Origin: Pedobacter sp. MC2016-05
GTDB lineage: Bacteria > Bacteroidota > Bacteroidia > Sphingobacteriales > Sphingobacteriaceae
Assembly (NCBI RefSeq): GCF_026239735.1
Contig: NZ_JAPIVT010000010.1
Coordinates: 1-64,000, forward strand
Length of the DNA: 64,000 bases
Direction: 5' to 3'
Within the stretch, counting starts at the first letter, position 1; the number at the start of each line of letters is the position of its first letter. The translations under genes and the position numbers were made by a program. Below, piece after piece: positions 52,317-61,663 of this stretch. A model generated the notes under the pieces. It searched no databases and was not told where the DNA came from. It saw only the letters and a list, made by a program, of their open reading frames with translations.

Positions 52317-53963
52317 CTAAAGACTAACGCCTCTTTTCCAAGGAATAAAGTCATCTTGATTTAAGAGTACAGCTTTCGGAATCACTTCGCCACTGGCGGC
52401 TTTAATGCAATATTCTAAAATGTCTTCACCCATTTGCTCAATGGTTTTCTCTCCTTCAATCACTGGGCCGCAGTTGATATCGATAATATCGCCCATGCGT
52501 TTAGTTAAAGCATTATTGGTAGAAACTTTTATGGTTGGGCAGACCGGATTACCTGTTGGTGTGCCTAAGCCCGTGGTAAATAAAATCAATGTTGCACCTG
52601 ACGCCGCTTTTCCTGTTGTAGCTTCCACGTCATTTCCTGGTGTACAAACCAAATTTAAACCAGGTTTTGTAGCAGGCTCGGTATAATCCAATACATCTTC
52701 CACTGGCGATGTTCCGCCTTTTTTAGCGGCACCAGTACTTTTAATGGCATCGGTAATCAAACCATCTTTAATATTACCTGGAGAGGGGTTCATAAAAAAT
52801 CCAGAGCCAACGTTTTCTGCTGCTTGATTGTAAGCCGTCATTAATTGGATAAACTTACGTGCTGCAGTTTCGTCTTTTGTCCGATCGATCAATTGTTGTT
52901 CGGCGCCACAAAGTTCTGGGAACTCGGCTAGAAGAACGGTTCCGCCTAGGCCTACCAATAAATCAGAAGTATAGCCAACTGCCGGGTTAGCGCTAATGCC
53001 ACTAAAACCATCGCTACCACCACATTTCACACCCAAAACCAGTTTGCTTAATGGCGCCGGCTGACGCTCAATTTTATTAATTTCAGTTAAACCGATAAAG
53101 GTTTTTCTGATTGCTTCTTTAACTAATTGTTCTTCGCTTTGCGATTGCTGCTGTTCGAAAATGAATAATGGCTTATCAAAATTTGGTGAACGCAATTTCA
53201 AATCATCAACAAAATCTTTTACCTGCAAATTCTGGCAGCCTAAGCTTAAAACAGTAACGCCTGCAACATTTGGGTGATCAGCATAAGCGGCTAGGAGTTT
53301 GCTCAATACAGCGGCATCCTGACGTGTACCGCCACAACCACCCTGATGGTTCAAAAACTTTATCCCATCAACATTTTTAAAAATGCGGTTAGCCGCAGGA
53401 TTCGCTTGTCCGATTGCGCTCGAATCTGCTCCTTCTAGGATTTCTCCGTTTTTATAAGCTTCTACTAGGTGATGAGCATAAGTTTTATACTTATCTGTTA
53501 CGGTATAACCTAATTCATTATGTAAGGCTTCGCGAATTACATCAAGATTGCGGTTTTCGCAAAAAACAGTAGGAATAAATAACCAGTAGTTGGCTGTTCC
53601 TACGCGACCATCATTGCGGATATAACCATTGAAAGTTCTACCTTCAAATTTGGATACATCTGGCGCATGCCACTCATAGTGGTAGGGTCTAAACTCATAA
53701 GGATCTGAAGCATGTTTAGTATTTTCAGTATCCATTAAGCCGCCTTTAAGGATAAAATGTTGTGCTTTCCCAACCAAAACCCCATACATAATGATGTGAT
53801 CTCCGGCATTCATATCCTGCATAAAAAATTTATGCTTAGCTTTAATATCGTCCTGTAAAGTATATTCTTGCCCATCGTGTATAATGGTTTCGCCTTTTAC
53901 AAGATCTTGCAAGGCAACAAGTACGTTATCGTTAGGATGGATTTTTAAAATTCTAGTAACCAT
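52317..53963 (-). CDS. uxaA: Altronate dehydratase
   Basis: A 548-residue enzyme that dehydrates D-altronate to KDG. The N-terminal SAF domain covers residues 1-95 (ILKIHPNDNVLVALQDLVKG). The large C-terminal domain has the family's metal/cluster motifs: NHQGGCGGTRQDA near residue 206, LGCQNL near 244, KCGGSDGFSGISANPAVGY near 317, and NINCGPVIEG near 500. It is 16 bases from uxaB, with which it is almost certainly co-transcribed. Both domains present and in one chain, as in E. coli UxaA. Function is assigned from family and context. Confidence 0.95.
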   Translation of the reverse strand: MVTRILKIHPNDNVLVALQDLVKGETIIHDGQEYTLQDDIKAKHKFFMQDMNAGDHIIMYGVLVGKAQHFILKGGLMDTENTKHASDPYEFRPYHYEWHAPDVSKFEGRTFNGYIRNDGRVGTANYWLFIPTVFCENRNLDVIREALHNELGYTVTDKYKTYAHHLVEAYKNGEILEGADSSAIGQANPAANRIFKNVDGIKFLNHQGGCGGTRQDAAVLSKLLAAYADHPNVAGVTVLSLGCQNLQVKDFVDDLKLRSPNFDKPLFIFEQQQSQSEEQLVKEAIRKTFIGLTEINKIERQPAPLSKLVLGVKCGGSDGFSGISANPAVGYTSDLLVGLGGTVLLAEFPELCGAEQQLIDRTKDETAARKFIQLMTAYNQAAENVGSGFFMNPSPGNIKDGLITDAIKSTGAAKKGGTSPVEDVLDYTEPATKPGLNLVCTPGNDVEATTGKAASGATLILFTTGLGTPTGNPVCPTIKVSTNNALTKRMGDIIDINCGPVIEGEKTIEQMGEDILEYCIKAASGEVIPKAVLLNQDDFIPWKRGVSL

Positions 53964-53979
53964 TTCAATTTGTTCTTTC

Positions 53980-55476
53980 TTAGTGCAAGTTACTCAAAGT
54001 TTCTTTTGCACCTTTATTTTGTAATAAATCTACATAAGATTTTACCGCAGCATTAAAACCGGGATAGTTGTTTAAGTTTTTATCCCAAAGCCTTCTATCG
54101 CCCAACGTACTGTCTACTACAGTTTCTGGGTTTTTCCAGTAATTGTGTAATACTTCTGCAAATTCGTCTTGAATAGGGAATGATTTTCCGTTTATTGTCG
54201 ACGTATAAGTATCGCCATCTTGTGCAGCATTCATATAAATGATGTAAGCAGCAACGCCGAGTGCAGTTAATTGAGGCACTTCATTTTTCAACGCATAATA
54301 TCTTCTGATTAGAGGCATATTACGCATCTGCAATTTTTGCGTGTAATTTAAGGTAATGGCATGCCATTGGTGTGCTAAAGATGGATTGCTGAAACGATCG
54401 ATAACGCTTTCGGCAAAGGCTAATGCTTCTTCTTTGGTGATGTCGCCGCTTTCTACCACAGGAACAATTTCCTCTTTCATCAATTTTAAAACATGATTAG
54501 CGAATGCTTTATCTGCCATGGCTTCTTTAACGGTATGGAAACCTGCTAAAATGGCTAATCCGCAACTAATGGTATGTGTACCGTTAAGCAAGCGAAGCTT
54601 AAGTTCTTTAAATTTATCGATGGAAGGAACGATGAAAACGCCTTTGTCAGCCGAAGCAAATGATAATACCTCTTTCACTTTTTCGCTCGCCGATTCGATG
54701 GCCCAAAGTCTGAATGGTTCCGCCATAATCATTAAGCCATCAGTGTAACCCAACTCCGCTTCCAATACTTTTTGCGATGCTTCAGGCAGTCTTCCGGGAA
54801 CAATTCTATCTACTAATGTTTTGCAAAAATGATTGGCAGTTCTTAACCAGTTTTCAAAATCCCAACCCAACTTGTTTTGAACGGCTAAGTCTAACACAAT
54901 TTCTTTCAGCTTATCTGCGTTATCGCTGATCAATTCAGTTGGCACGATTACCATTCCACTTTCTGCCGATCCGTTGAAGGCTTTATATCTTTCATGCAAA
55001 AAGCCCAATAACTTCCCCGGAAAAGATTGTGGTGGAGTATCAGTAATATTGTCTTCGCTTTTCACAATTCCAACTTCTGTGGTATTCGAAATTACCACTT
55101 TCAATTCTGGCTGATGTGCTGTTTTTAAAATCTCTGCCCATTCTGATGTTGCAGATAAAACACGACTGATCGATGAATTTATCATGTTTTCTTCAACCTC
55201 AACGCCATCCTCAATTCCTTTAACACTTAGCGTATACAAATTATCCTGATCAGCAAAATCGTCAACTCCAGCTTTTGAAGTAGTTTTAACCACAACAATT
55301 CTTCCGTTGAAAATGCCCTGATGATTGGCTTTATCGATAAAATAATCAGGTAAACCGCGTAGCAGAACGCCCGTGCCAAATTGAATTACCTTCTCTGGTA
55401 ACTCCAACATTTCAGCAGTTGGCTTGATCACCTTTTCTCCGCTGATGTTTTTTAGATTTTCTTTGTTTAAAAGCAT
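53980..55476 (-). CDS. uxaB: Tagaturonate reductase (altronate oxidoreductase)
   Basis: A 498-residue NAD-dependent long-chain mannitol/polyol dehydrogenase. It reduces tagaturonate to altronate. PEKVIQFGTGVLLRGLPDYFIDKANHQGIFNGRIVVVKTTS near residues 28-68 is the nucleotide site. NTTEVGIV, KLRLLNGTHTISCGLAILAGFHTVKEAM near 291-318 (the conserved lysine and Asn-His active site) and DRFSNPSLAHQWHAITLNYTQKLQMRN near 360-386 are diagnostic. The length and motifs match UxaB, not the mannonate enzyme UxuB, in line with galacturonate as the main feed. It lies between the pectate lyase gene and uxaA. Confidence 0.94.
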   Translation of the reverse strand: MLLNKENLKNISGEKVIKPTAEMLELPEKVIQFGTGVLLRGLPDYFIDKANHQGIFNGRIVVVKTTSKAGVDDFADQDNLYTLSVKGIEDGVEVEENMINSSISRVLSATSEWAEILKTAHQPELKVVISNTTEVGIVKSEDNITDTPPQSFPGKLLGFLHERYKAFNGSAESGMVIVPTELISDNADKLKEIVLDLAVQNKLGWDFENWLRTANHFCKTLVDRIVPGRLPEASQKVLEAELGYTDGLMIMAEPFRLWAIESASEKVKEVLSFASADKGVFIVPSIDKFKELKLRLLNGTHTISCGLAILAGFHTVKEAMADKAFANHVLKLMKEEIVPVVESGDITKEEALAFAESVIDRFSNPSLAHQWHAITLNYTQKLQMRNMPLIRRYYALKNEVPQLTALGVAAYIIYMNAAQDGDTYTSTINGKSFPIQDEFAEVLHNYWKNPETVVDSTLGDRRLWDKNLNNYPGFNAAVKSYVDLLQNKGAKETLSNLH

Positions 55477-55527
55477 ATTTTATTGTTTAATCACCAAGCG
55501 CCAAGGCACGAAGTGTGATTTTAATTA

Positions 55528-56544
55528 TTATTTTCCCTTAGTCGCTAACCACTTCGGGTATTCCTTTTCAATTAATTTCTGGCCCCAGTTACCGTACCAG
55601 GCGTAGCCATTTCTTCGCTCTGGAATCAACTCTTCTAACTTTAACTTGATTGAGTTATCGCGATCGCCGAAAATGGGAACATTTTTATCCAGATCATAAA
55701 ACCGGGCCCAAGCCATGCTGCTATCATCCTGAACCAATGCTGCAGTTTTGCCTTTTTCTCTGTCGAAACGATAACCCGATATTTTGTAGGTATCAAACCA
55801 CTTCACTGCAGCTGCAATGGATTTTTTAACTTCTGCTGATGGACTTTTAACACCCATCAAAAAGCGTATAATACCAACTGATTCGCTTGTAGCTAGTGAT
55901 GCCGGTTCGAAGTTTCTGGCTTTTGCAGGCAGCATGGTATCCTTATCATATTGAGCCGCCCAAATGCTTAACTCTCCATTTTGTTTAAACTGAGTTTTTA
56001 AAATACAATCGATGCCTTTTACAATCGCCTTTTCGGCTCTGCCATCATACCTTTGATCCACTAAATCAAAATCATTTTTTTTCTCTGTTATATCCCGCAG
56101 AATGTTCAAAACATTGATCATCGCATCATCGTTAAAAGTAATTTGCGATCGATATAAAGATTGGTCGGGATAATATTGTGGCCAGCCTCCATTTGGGTAT
56201 TGTGCTGCCAAAATATAATCGAGGCCTTTCTCTGCGGCCATTAAGTAGGCTTTATTCTCCGTTTTTTTGTAAGCGCCGATTAAATAAACGACTTCTCTAC
56301 TTGTTGCTTTGTTATCAAAAGTAGCATGTTTATCAGTAGTCGCTTTTACTTTTGCCAACAGCTCTGGTGTTAAAGTAGCGCCATAATTAACCACACTTTT
56401 ATCTTCCAGTTGCTTCGGCCAACCTCCATTACCAAGTTGGTAAACCAGCATTTTTTCTGCAGTAGAATCTGTGGGCATTTGCGCATAACAAGAAGCCAAT
56501 AGAATGCTGCAAGAAATGGTGAATAATGTTTTGATTTTTATCAT
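55528..56544 (-). CDS. Pectate lyase, PL10 type, lipoprotein
   Basis: A 338-residue secreted lyase that cleaves polygalacturonate by beta-elimination. I start at 56544, where MIKIKTLFTISCSILLASC gives a clean lipobox (LASC, Cys19). The helical toroid of PL10 is visible: NGGWPKQLED, YNGGWPQYYP-type (AQYPNGGWPQYYPDQSLYRSQITFNDDAM), and SGYRFDREKGKTAALVQDDSSMAWARFYD near the C-terminus, which holds the catalytic Arg region. The opening metal Asp is probably in TFNDDAM. It lies between the GH105 gene and uxaB, and its unsaturated products would feed GH105-type hydrolysis. Confidence 0.92.
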   Translation of the reverse strand: MIKIKTLFTISCSILLASCYAQMPTDSTAEKMLVYQLGNGGWPKQLEDKSVVNYGATLTPELLAKVKATTDKHATFDNKATSREVVYLIGAYKKTENKAYLMAAEKGLDYILAAQYPNGGWPQYYPDQSLYRSQITFNDDAMINVLNILRDITEKKNDFDLVDQRYDGRAEKAIVKGIDCILKTQFKQNGELSIWAAQYDKDTMLPAKARNFEPASLATSESVGIIRFLMGVKSPSAEVKKSIAAAVKWFDTYKISGYRFDREKGKTAALVQDDSSMAWARFYDLDKNVPIFGDRDNSIKLKLEELIPERRNGYAWYGNWGQKLIEKEYPKWLATKGK

Positions 56545-56650
56545 GTTTGTTTGGTTATGCAACCACACATTCACACAGATAAACCCAAATTGAAACCAGG
56601 GTATACTAGTCCTATTTTATCTGCGTTCATCCTGTTTATCTGTGGTTTAT

Positions 56651-58582
56651 TTACTTCTTACCAGGCACTTGCTTGATCAGCCAGTTTACTAAATCGTTAG
56701 TAGCTTTATAGTTCTCTAAATCCTCCGGCAATTTTCTTCCATCGATGTATTCATTGTAAAACCAAGGATCGCCAACTGCGAAAATAGTTCCTTTACCATA
56801 TTTTGCTGTCGCGATGAGTACATCTCCATTGTCCGTTAAAGCGGAAACTGCAGGACTCTTAGCCGCAATCGTCGAAATCTCTTTGATGTACACTTTCTTC
56901 GCTGTTTTAAAAATCGAATTTCCTGCAGGAATTTTAACTGCGCCCTGCTCAAAATTCTGTCCCTGAACTTTATTGCGACTATCCTCATTAAACTTAATTC
57001 CGAACAGCTCTGGCAACGCGTTGAATTTGGTAATTTCACAGTTACCCACATCATTTAACAACAATACTAAAACGCCGCCCGCTTTTACCCATTCTGCAAC
57101 TTGTTTGGCATGCTCAGTATTCATAAAGTTTGGATTAGCAGTTTCCTTTTGCGTATCCGGATCAACAATAATATAGATGTTGCTACTTTTTAAATTTGTT
57201 GTGGTCGGGGCAGTTTTCAATGTTGCAGTTTTTACACCTGCATCATTAAATACTTTACCAAATAAAGAGAAGCCATTGTTATCATCCTCTTCCCATAAAT
57301 AGTGGAACGGAATTTTATCGCCTGTTGGGCCTATCATATATTCGTTGTTGAAGAAATTATCTACCGTAACCGTTAAACCCTTTCCAGGTTTCGGCAAGGC
57401 AGCAACTTCCATCTCTGCAGCAGCACAAATGAAAGCACCCATCCCTTTCGGGTCATTTGTAATTACCTTTTCACTGATGTAATATTCAAAACTTCCGTCG
57501 CGGTAACGTGGTTTTCCGCCTAAACCAGAAACAGAAACAGTTTTAGTCAGATTAATGCGTTCCTCGCCAGCTTTCTCAACAAATTCTTTCTTTAAACCTG
57601 TGTAACCTTTGTTTGCGGCAGTCATAAACGATTGTGGCAACCATCCGTTTCGCACTCCTTTGGCTAAACCATACACAAACATACTTGAGGCTGAACTTTC
57701 CAGGTAATTACCTTTTCGCGTTGGCATATCTAAAATGTCCCACCAAACGCCCGATTTTCCATCCTGATATTTTACGGTTGCCGTTGCTGTGCGGTTTAAA
57801 ATGGCTAATAACTCTTTGTATTTTGGGTGATCTTTAGGGAAATTATCTAACACATCAACCAGTGCCATAATATACCAACCCATTGCCCTGCCCCAAAAGT
57901 TTGGCGACAGACCTGTTTTTTTATCTGCCCACTTTTCTTCTCTGCTTTCATCGTAACCATGGTAAAGCAAACCTGTTTTTGCATCCCGGGCATTTTTCTC
58001 CATCCAGATAAACTGATTTGCGATATCGTCGAAATCAGCATCTTTTTTCATCAGCTTTGCGTATTCTGCGTAAAAAGGTTGAGCCATGTAAAGTCCATCC
58101 AGCCACATTTGGTTAGGATAAATCTTTTTATGCCAGAAACCGCCTTCTTTCGTTCTCGGCTGTTTTTTAACTTGGTCGTATAACTTATTAACCGCTAGCA
58201 AATACTTTTGCTGCCCAGTAACTTTGTACAACAGTAATAAAGCACGGCCATTTTTAATGTTATCGATATTAGAATCCTCTGCTTTGTAGGTAGTGATGTT
58301 TCCTTCTTTATCCAAATAGGCATCCATCGAACTTTGGATGTATTTGAAATACTTTCCATCGCCGGTATTGCGCCAAACGGCAGCAGCACCTTCCAAAACA
58401 ACACCCATATCATACGACCATTTTGGCCCTTTTTTGCCTTTTAAAATGGTAGTATCCTGCCATAATTGTTCCATTGCGGTTAAGGTTAGCTGCTCAGAAA
58501 GTTTCTTTTGAGCAAATACACTTTGAGATAGAATTGAAAACCCTAAAAATGCAATGGCGATATATAAAAGTGATTTCTTCAT
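56651..58582 (-). CDS. GH105-type unsaturated rhamnogalacturonyl hydrolase with DUF4350 domain
   Basis: A 643-residue exported enzyme that releases unsaturated uronic acid from the ends of pectin fragments. A signal peptide ends near SVFAQ (residue 25). The catalytic (alpha/alpha)6 domain spans about 35-400, with WSYDMGVVLEGAAAVW (Asp58), MWLDGLYMAQPF (Asp162, the expected proton donor), HGYDES near 208 and FWGRAMGWYIMALVDVL. A second region, about 425-640, resembles DUF4350 (IYIIVDPDTQKE, AEWVKAGGVLVLLLND, GTIFAVGDPWFYNEYIDGRK). Its 5' end is 5 bases from the GH28 gene, so both are one unit. The DUF4350 part may bind or sense substrate. Confidence 0.92.
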   Translation of the reverse strand: MKKSLLYIAIAFLGFSILSQSVFAQKKLSEQLTLTAMEQLWQDTTILKGKKGPKWSYDMGVVLEGAAAVWRNTGDGKYFKYIQSSMDAYLDKEGNITTYKAEDSNIDNIKNGRALLLLYKVTGQQKYLLAVNKLYDQVKKQPRTKEGGFWHKKIYPNQMWLDGLYMAQPFYAEYAKLMKKDADFDDIANQFIWMEKNARDAKTGLLYHGYDESREEKWADKKTGLSPNFWGRAMGWYIMALVDVLDNFPKDHPKYKELLAILNRTATATVKYQDGKSGVWWDILDMPTRKGNYLESSASSMFVYGLAKGVRNGWLPQSFMTAANKGYTGLKKEFVEKAGEERINLTKTVSVSGLGGKPRYRDGSFEYYISEKVITNDPKGMGAFICAAAEMEVAALPKPGKGLTVTVDNFFNNEYMIGPTGDKIPFHYLWEEDDNNGFSLFGKVFNDAGVKTATLKTAPTTTNLKSSNIYIIVDPDTQKETANPNFMNTEHAKQVAEWVKAGGVLVLLLNDVGNCEITKFNALPELFGIKFNEDSRNKVQGQNFEQGAVKIPAGNSIFKTAKKVYIKEISTIAAKSPAVSALTDNGDVLIATAKYGKGTIFAVGDPWFYNEYIDGRKLPEDLENYKATNDLVNWLIKQVPGKK

Positions 58583-58587
58583 GTTTG

Positions 58588-60261
58588 TTATTTTGAGATT
58601 TCCAATGCTTTTTTAGCTACTTCAGTTCCAATATTTGATTGTTTTTTGGCTTGCGAAACATTTGTTCCAGAAACTTTAACACTCTTGGTTTTTTCACCAG
58701 AAATATCGAACAGCAGGGCCGAACCCTCTTTGTATTTAAAACCATCAAAGTTGATATTGTTGCCGTTCTGAATTTTCACCACCGGATTGGTATCCTCTGT
58801 AATAACGTTTACATTTTTTAAATAAATGCCGGTACCCTCGATAATTTCCACACCTTTTTTCGCCTGGATGGTTACATTTTCCATGTAAATATCTTTAATG
58901 TTCATCTCAGGTAAACCTCGAACAAAAATGGCTTTCTCAGCGCCATTGGCCACTACATCTTTAATATAAATATTTTTAAACTGAGGAGTAGCTTCCGTTA
59001 CCGGCACCACAACTGTTTTTATGGCTTCGCGTTTTTCGCCAGCCAAAACAATTGGATCAACGGCAGCATAATACATGTCGAACAAAATCGCTTCGCCAGG
59101 GATATCAATCATGTTGATGTTATTGATATAAATATTTTCTACTACACCACCTCTACCGCGGGTAGTTTTAAAGCGAATTCCGATGTCAGTACCGATAAAT
59201 GAGCAATCGTAAACCCATATATTTTTAGCACCACCGCTCATTTCGCTTCCCACAACGAAACCGCCATGTGCGTGATAAACCACGTTGTTTCTAATGATTA
59301 CGTTTTCAGTCGGTTTGCCACGTTTACGCCCAGCTTCATCTCTACCCGATTTAATGCAGATCCCATCATCACCAACATCAAAAGTGCTGCCTTCTATTAA
59401 TACATTTTTACAAGATTCAATATCAACACCATCGCCATTTTGTGCAAACCACGGGTTTTTAACCTGCAAATTTCTTAATGTTAAGTCTTCGCAAAGCAAA
59501 GGATGTAGGTTCCACGCCGGAGAGTTTTGAAAAGTAACACCTTCTAAAAGAATTTTTTTGCAATTGGTTAGTACCAGCAAATTCGGGCGAAGAAAATCTT
59601 TTATGCTTTGCAAATCGGCAGTGTTTTGTCCTGCGGCAACTACACCTGCATTTTTGGTTTTCGATCCTTTTAATGTTTTTTCTGAAGGATACCACATTTT
59701 GCCGTCTTCGCTAACCAGGCCTCCGGAAGCCACTAATTTTTTCCACTGCGATTCGGTAAGTTTATCACGTTTAACCATGCGCCATGCGCCGCCGTTTCCA
59801 TCAATAATCCCCGAGCCTGTGATGGCTATGTTTTCTAAATCGAAACCTGAAATAGGGCTTTGGTTACGCCATGCTGGCTGTCCTTCCCAGTTGCCTTCTA
59901 CTAATTTATATTGATTAAAATCATCAGTAAACTGAAGCAAAGCATCGCGTTTGAGGTGTAAATTTACATTGCTTTTAAGTTCAATAGGACCGGTCAACCA
60001 TAAACCACCAGGGATCAAAACCACACCGCCGCCTTTCTGACTAACCGCTGCAATAGCTTTGTTAATGCTTTCTGTGTTTAACGAAACACCATCGCCTTTG
60101 GCACCAAAACTTACAATACTAGTGGTATCAGCTTTGATATTTACCTGTTGGATAACGGGCATGCTGGGTTTCTGTTGCGCCATTGATGCGCTTACTGAAA
60201 ACAAACAAATACATGCGAGGGCGATTTTAGAACGGTATAAACTACCAGAAATATGTTTCAT
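58588..60261 (-). CDS. Polygalacturonase-like glycoside hydrolase, GH28
   Basis: A 557-residue exported hydrolase that cuts galacturonan or rhamnogalacturonan chains. I start at 60261 because MKHISGSLYRSKIALACICLFSVSASMAQ is a good signal peptide; 28 upstream codons lie in the promoter region. The GH28 site is complete: NGDGVD (Asp277, Asp280 area), VGDDGICIKSG (Asp298, Asp299), HGGFVVGSE (His332) and GIRFKTTRGRGG (Arg363, Lys365). The fold is a right-handed beta-helix. It is followed 5 bases later by the GH105 gene. A LacI-like motif lies 80 bases upstream at 60341-60353. Confidence 0.95.
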   Translation of the reverse strand: MKHISGSLYRSKIALACICLFSVSASMAQQKPSMPVIQQVNIKADTTSIVSFGAKGDGVSLNTESINKAIAAVSQKGGGVVLIPGGLWLTGPIELKSNVNLHLKRDALLQFTDDFNQYKLVEGNWEGQPAWRNQSPISGFDLENIAITGSGIIDGNGGAWRMVKRDKLTESQWKKLVASGGLVSEDGKMWYPSEKTLKGSKTKNAGVVAAGQNTADLQSIKDFLRPNLLVLTNCKKILLEGVTFQNSPAWNLHPLLCEDLTLRNLQVKNPWFAQNGDGVDIESCKNVLIEGSTFDVGDDGICIKSGRDEAGRKRGKPTENVIIRNNVVYHAHGGFVVGSEMSGGAKNIWVYDCSFIGTDIGIRFKTTRGRGGVVENIYINNINMIDIPGEAILFDMYYAAVDPIVLAGEKREAIKTVVVPVTEATPQFKNIYIKDVVANGAEKAIFVRGLPEMNIKDIYMENVTIQAKKGVEIIEGTGIYLKNVNVITEDTNPVVKIQNGNNINFDGFKYKEGSALLFDISGEKTKSVKVSGTNVSQAKKQSNIGTEVAKKALEISK

Positions 60262-60340
60262 TATTTGTGCTGTTAAATTATACTTGGTTATCGTAATAAC
60301 AAGTGTACGTTGTTTGCCGCTAAAAGCGAAGAGAAATCTA

Positions 60341-60353
60341 TGCAAACGTTGCC
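60341..60353 (+). promoter_or_regulatory. Candidate LacI-type operator, copy 2
   Basis: TGCAAACGTTGCC. It agrees with copy 1 (TGCAAACGTTCCC) at 12 of 13 positions. It lies 80 bases upstream of the GH28 start on the minus strand, in a promoter-like position for the GH28-GH105 unit. Confidence 0.55.
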
Positions 60354-60420
60354 GGAGAATAAAGCAAGATTGAATATTTAAAGTATGATTTATGAATTGA
60401 TAATCAGCTGCTTATGTTAG

Positions 60421-61377
60421 CTATTTCCCTTCCGGATTCCATCCTCGGAAAACGTTTTCCAAAATGTAACTTTTATACTCGGTTTCGGTGAGTTGGTGCG
60501 ACCAATTTACCCGCTTTTTAGCGTTTGCCCCTTTTCCTGTACTTTTGTATTCAGCGTAGTAAGCCGTTTGCTCATTGCTTTCTTTGCCCCAATTATTCCA
60601 ACCTTCGGGGCGGATAATTTCTGGAAGTTCACATCTTAAAAAAACAACTTTAGCGTAAGGCCTCCAGGGGCGACCAAGATAAAAGCTATTGGCTGCGGCA
60701 TCGCCAGTAATTTTACATTTATTAAAAACATAGCCGTATTTTGTGGTATCAGCTGTAGATGCCGCGGTAATGTATCCTTGTTTTTTGCAATAAAGGGTGC
60801 AGTTTTCAAACCAGGCAGTTGCTGCACCGAAGATATAATCAACCGTACCTTCGATGTAACAATTTTTGTAGTACTGGCGGTTGTTTGCTCCATAAGTATA
60901 GAGCGTATCCTGAAATCCCAAAAACCTGCAATTCGTAAAGGTCGATTTATCTCCACCAGCCCAAACCGCTACGGCTTGTCCAACCGGACCAGATGAATTT
61001 TCAAATGTGATATTCTCCGCTGAAAATCCTTCACCGTAAATATAAAAGCTCGACGAACCTGATGTTCCTTTATCTTCGCCAAAGGCATTTTTCTTTTGAG
61101 CATAATCATCGTAGGTCAAAATGGTTTCGTTCAAGTTTTCGCCAATAAACTTTACATTTTTCTTCGAAGCTGCCAGGATTAACTTTTCTTCATAAATTCC
61201 TTTTTTGATAAAAATCACAGTAAGCTTATTTCGAAAGTCAGGAACTGCATTAATGGCTTCCTGCACGGTTTTAAAATTTCCACTCCCATCAGTCGCTACG
61301 GTGAAATCGGGCTTAACCTGGGTTGCAACTGCTGTTAAAGAAATAAGAGTGAATACAAATAAGATGAATACTTTCAT
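60421..61377 (-). CDS. Second pectinesterase, CE8 family
   Basis: A 318-residue exported pectin methylesterase. The signal peptide ends near LTAVAT (residue 18). The CE8 catalytic set is present: GQAVAV (Gln133), GFQDTLY (Gln156, Asp157), GTVDYIFGAA (Asp180) and SFYLGRPWRPYAKVVF (Arg and Trp). It is a distant paralogue of the enzyme at 43705. It has a shorter N-terminus and lacks the region SGKPVPGGKDAF. It is divergent from the GH43 gene with a 286-base control region between them, which holds the third copy of the LacI-like motif. Confidence 0.95.
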   Translation of the reverse strand: MKVFILFVFTLISLTAVATQVKPDFTVATDGSGNFKTVQEAINAVPDFRNKLTVIFIKKGIYEEKLILAASKKNVKFIGENLNETILTYDDYAQKKNAFGEDKGTSGSSSFYIYGEGFSAENITFENSSGPVGQAVAVWAGGDKSTFTNCRFLGFQDTLYTYGANNRQYYKNCYIEGTVDYIFGAATAWFENCTLYCKKQGYITAASTADTTKYGYVFNKCKITGDAAANSFYLGRPWRPYAKVVFLRCELPEIIRPEGWNNWGKESNEQTAYYAEYKSTGKGANAKKRVNWSHQLTETEYKSYILENVFRGWNPEGK

Positions 61378-61519
61378 AAAGATTGGTTAGATAATTATAA
61401 TGGCCACTGCTGGGATAAAATTTCCAAGTTCTTTTTTAAAATAATGTGATGAACAAGTTTAAACATTAAATAGCTTTCTGAACGAACTAATCTGAACTAT
61501 AAATGCCGCAAACGATGTC

Positions 61520-61532
61520 GGGAACGATTGCA
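61520..61532 (-). promoter_or_regulatory. Candidate LacI-type operator, copy 3
   Basis: On the minus strand TGCAATCGTTCCC, one base from copy 1. It lies between the divergent CE8 and GH43 genes (start codons at 61377 and 61664). A looser match, CGCAAACGATGTC at 61507-61519, adjoins it on the other side, so the region may carry paired sites. Confidence 0.55.
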
Positions 61533-61663
61533 CAGTAAAGGGTTGCGATAAAGTAAAAAAAGGTTTAATCTTGTTCTTAGCGCTTGAGCAGTCGTTATTT
61601 AAAGGCAAATATTTAGTGCTTTCCAAAGACGAGATTGTTTTTCTAACCAAAATATAATTGATC

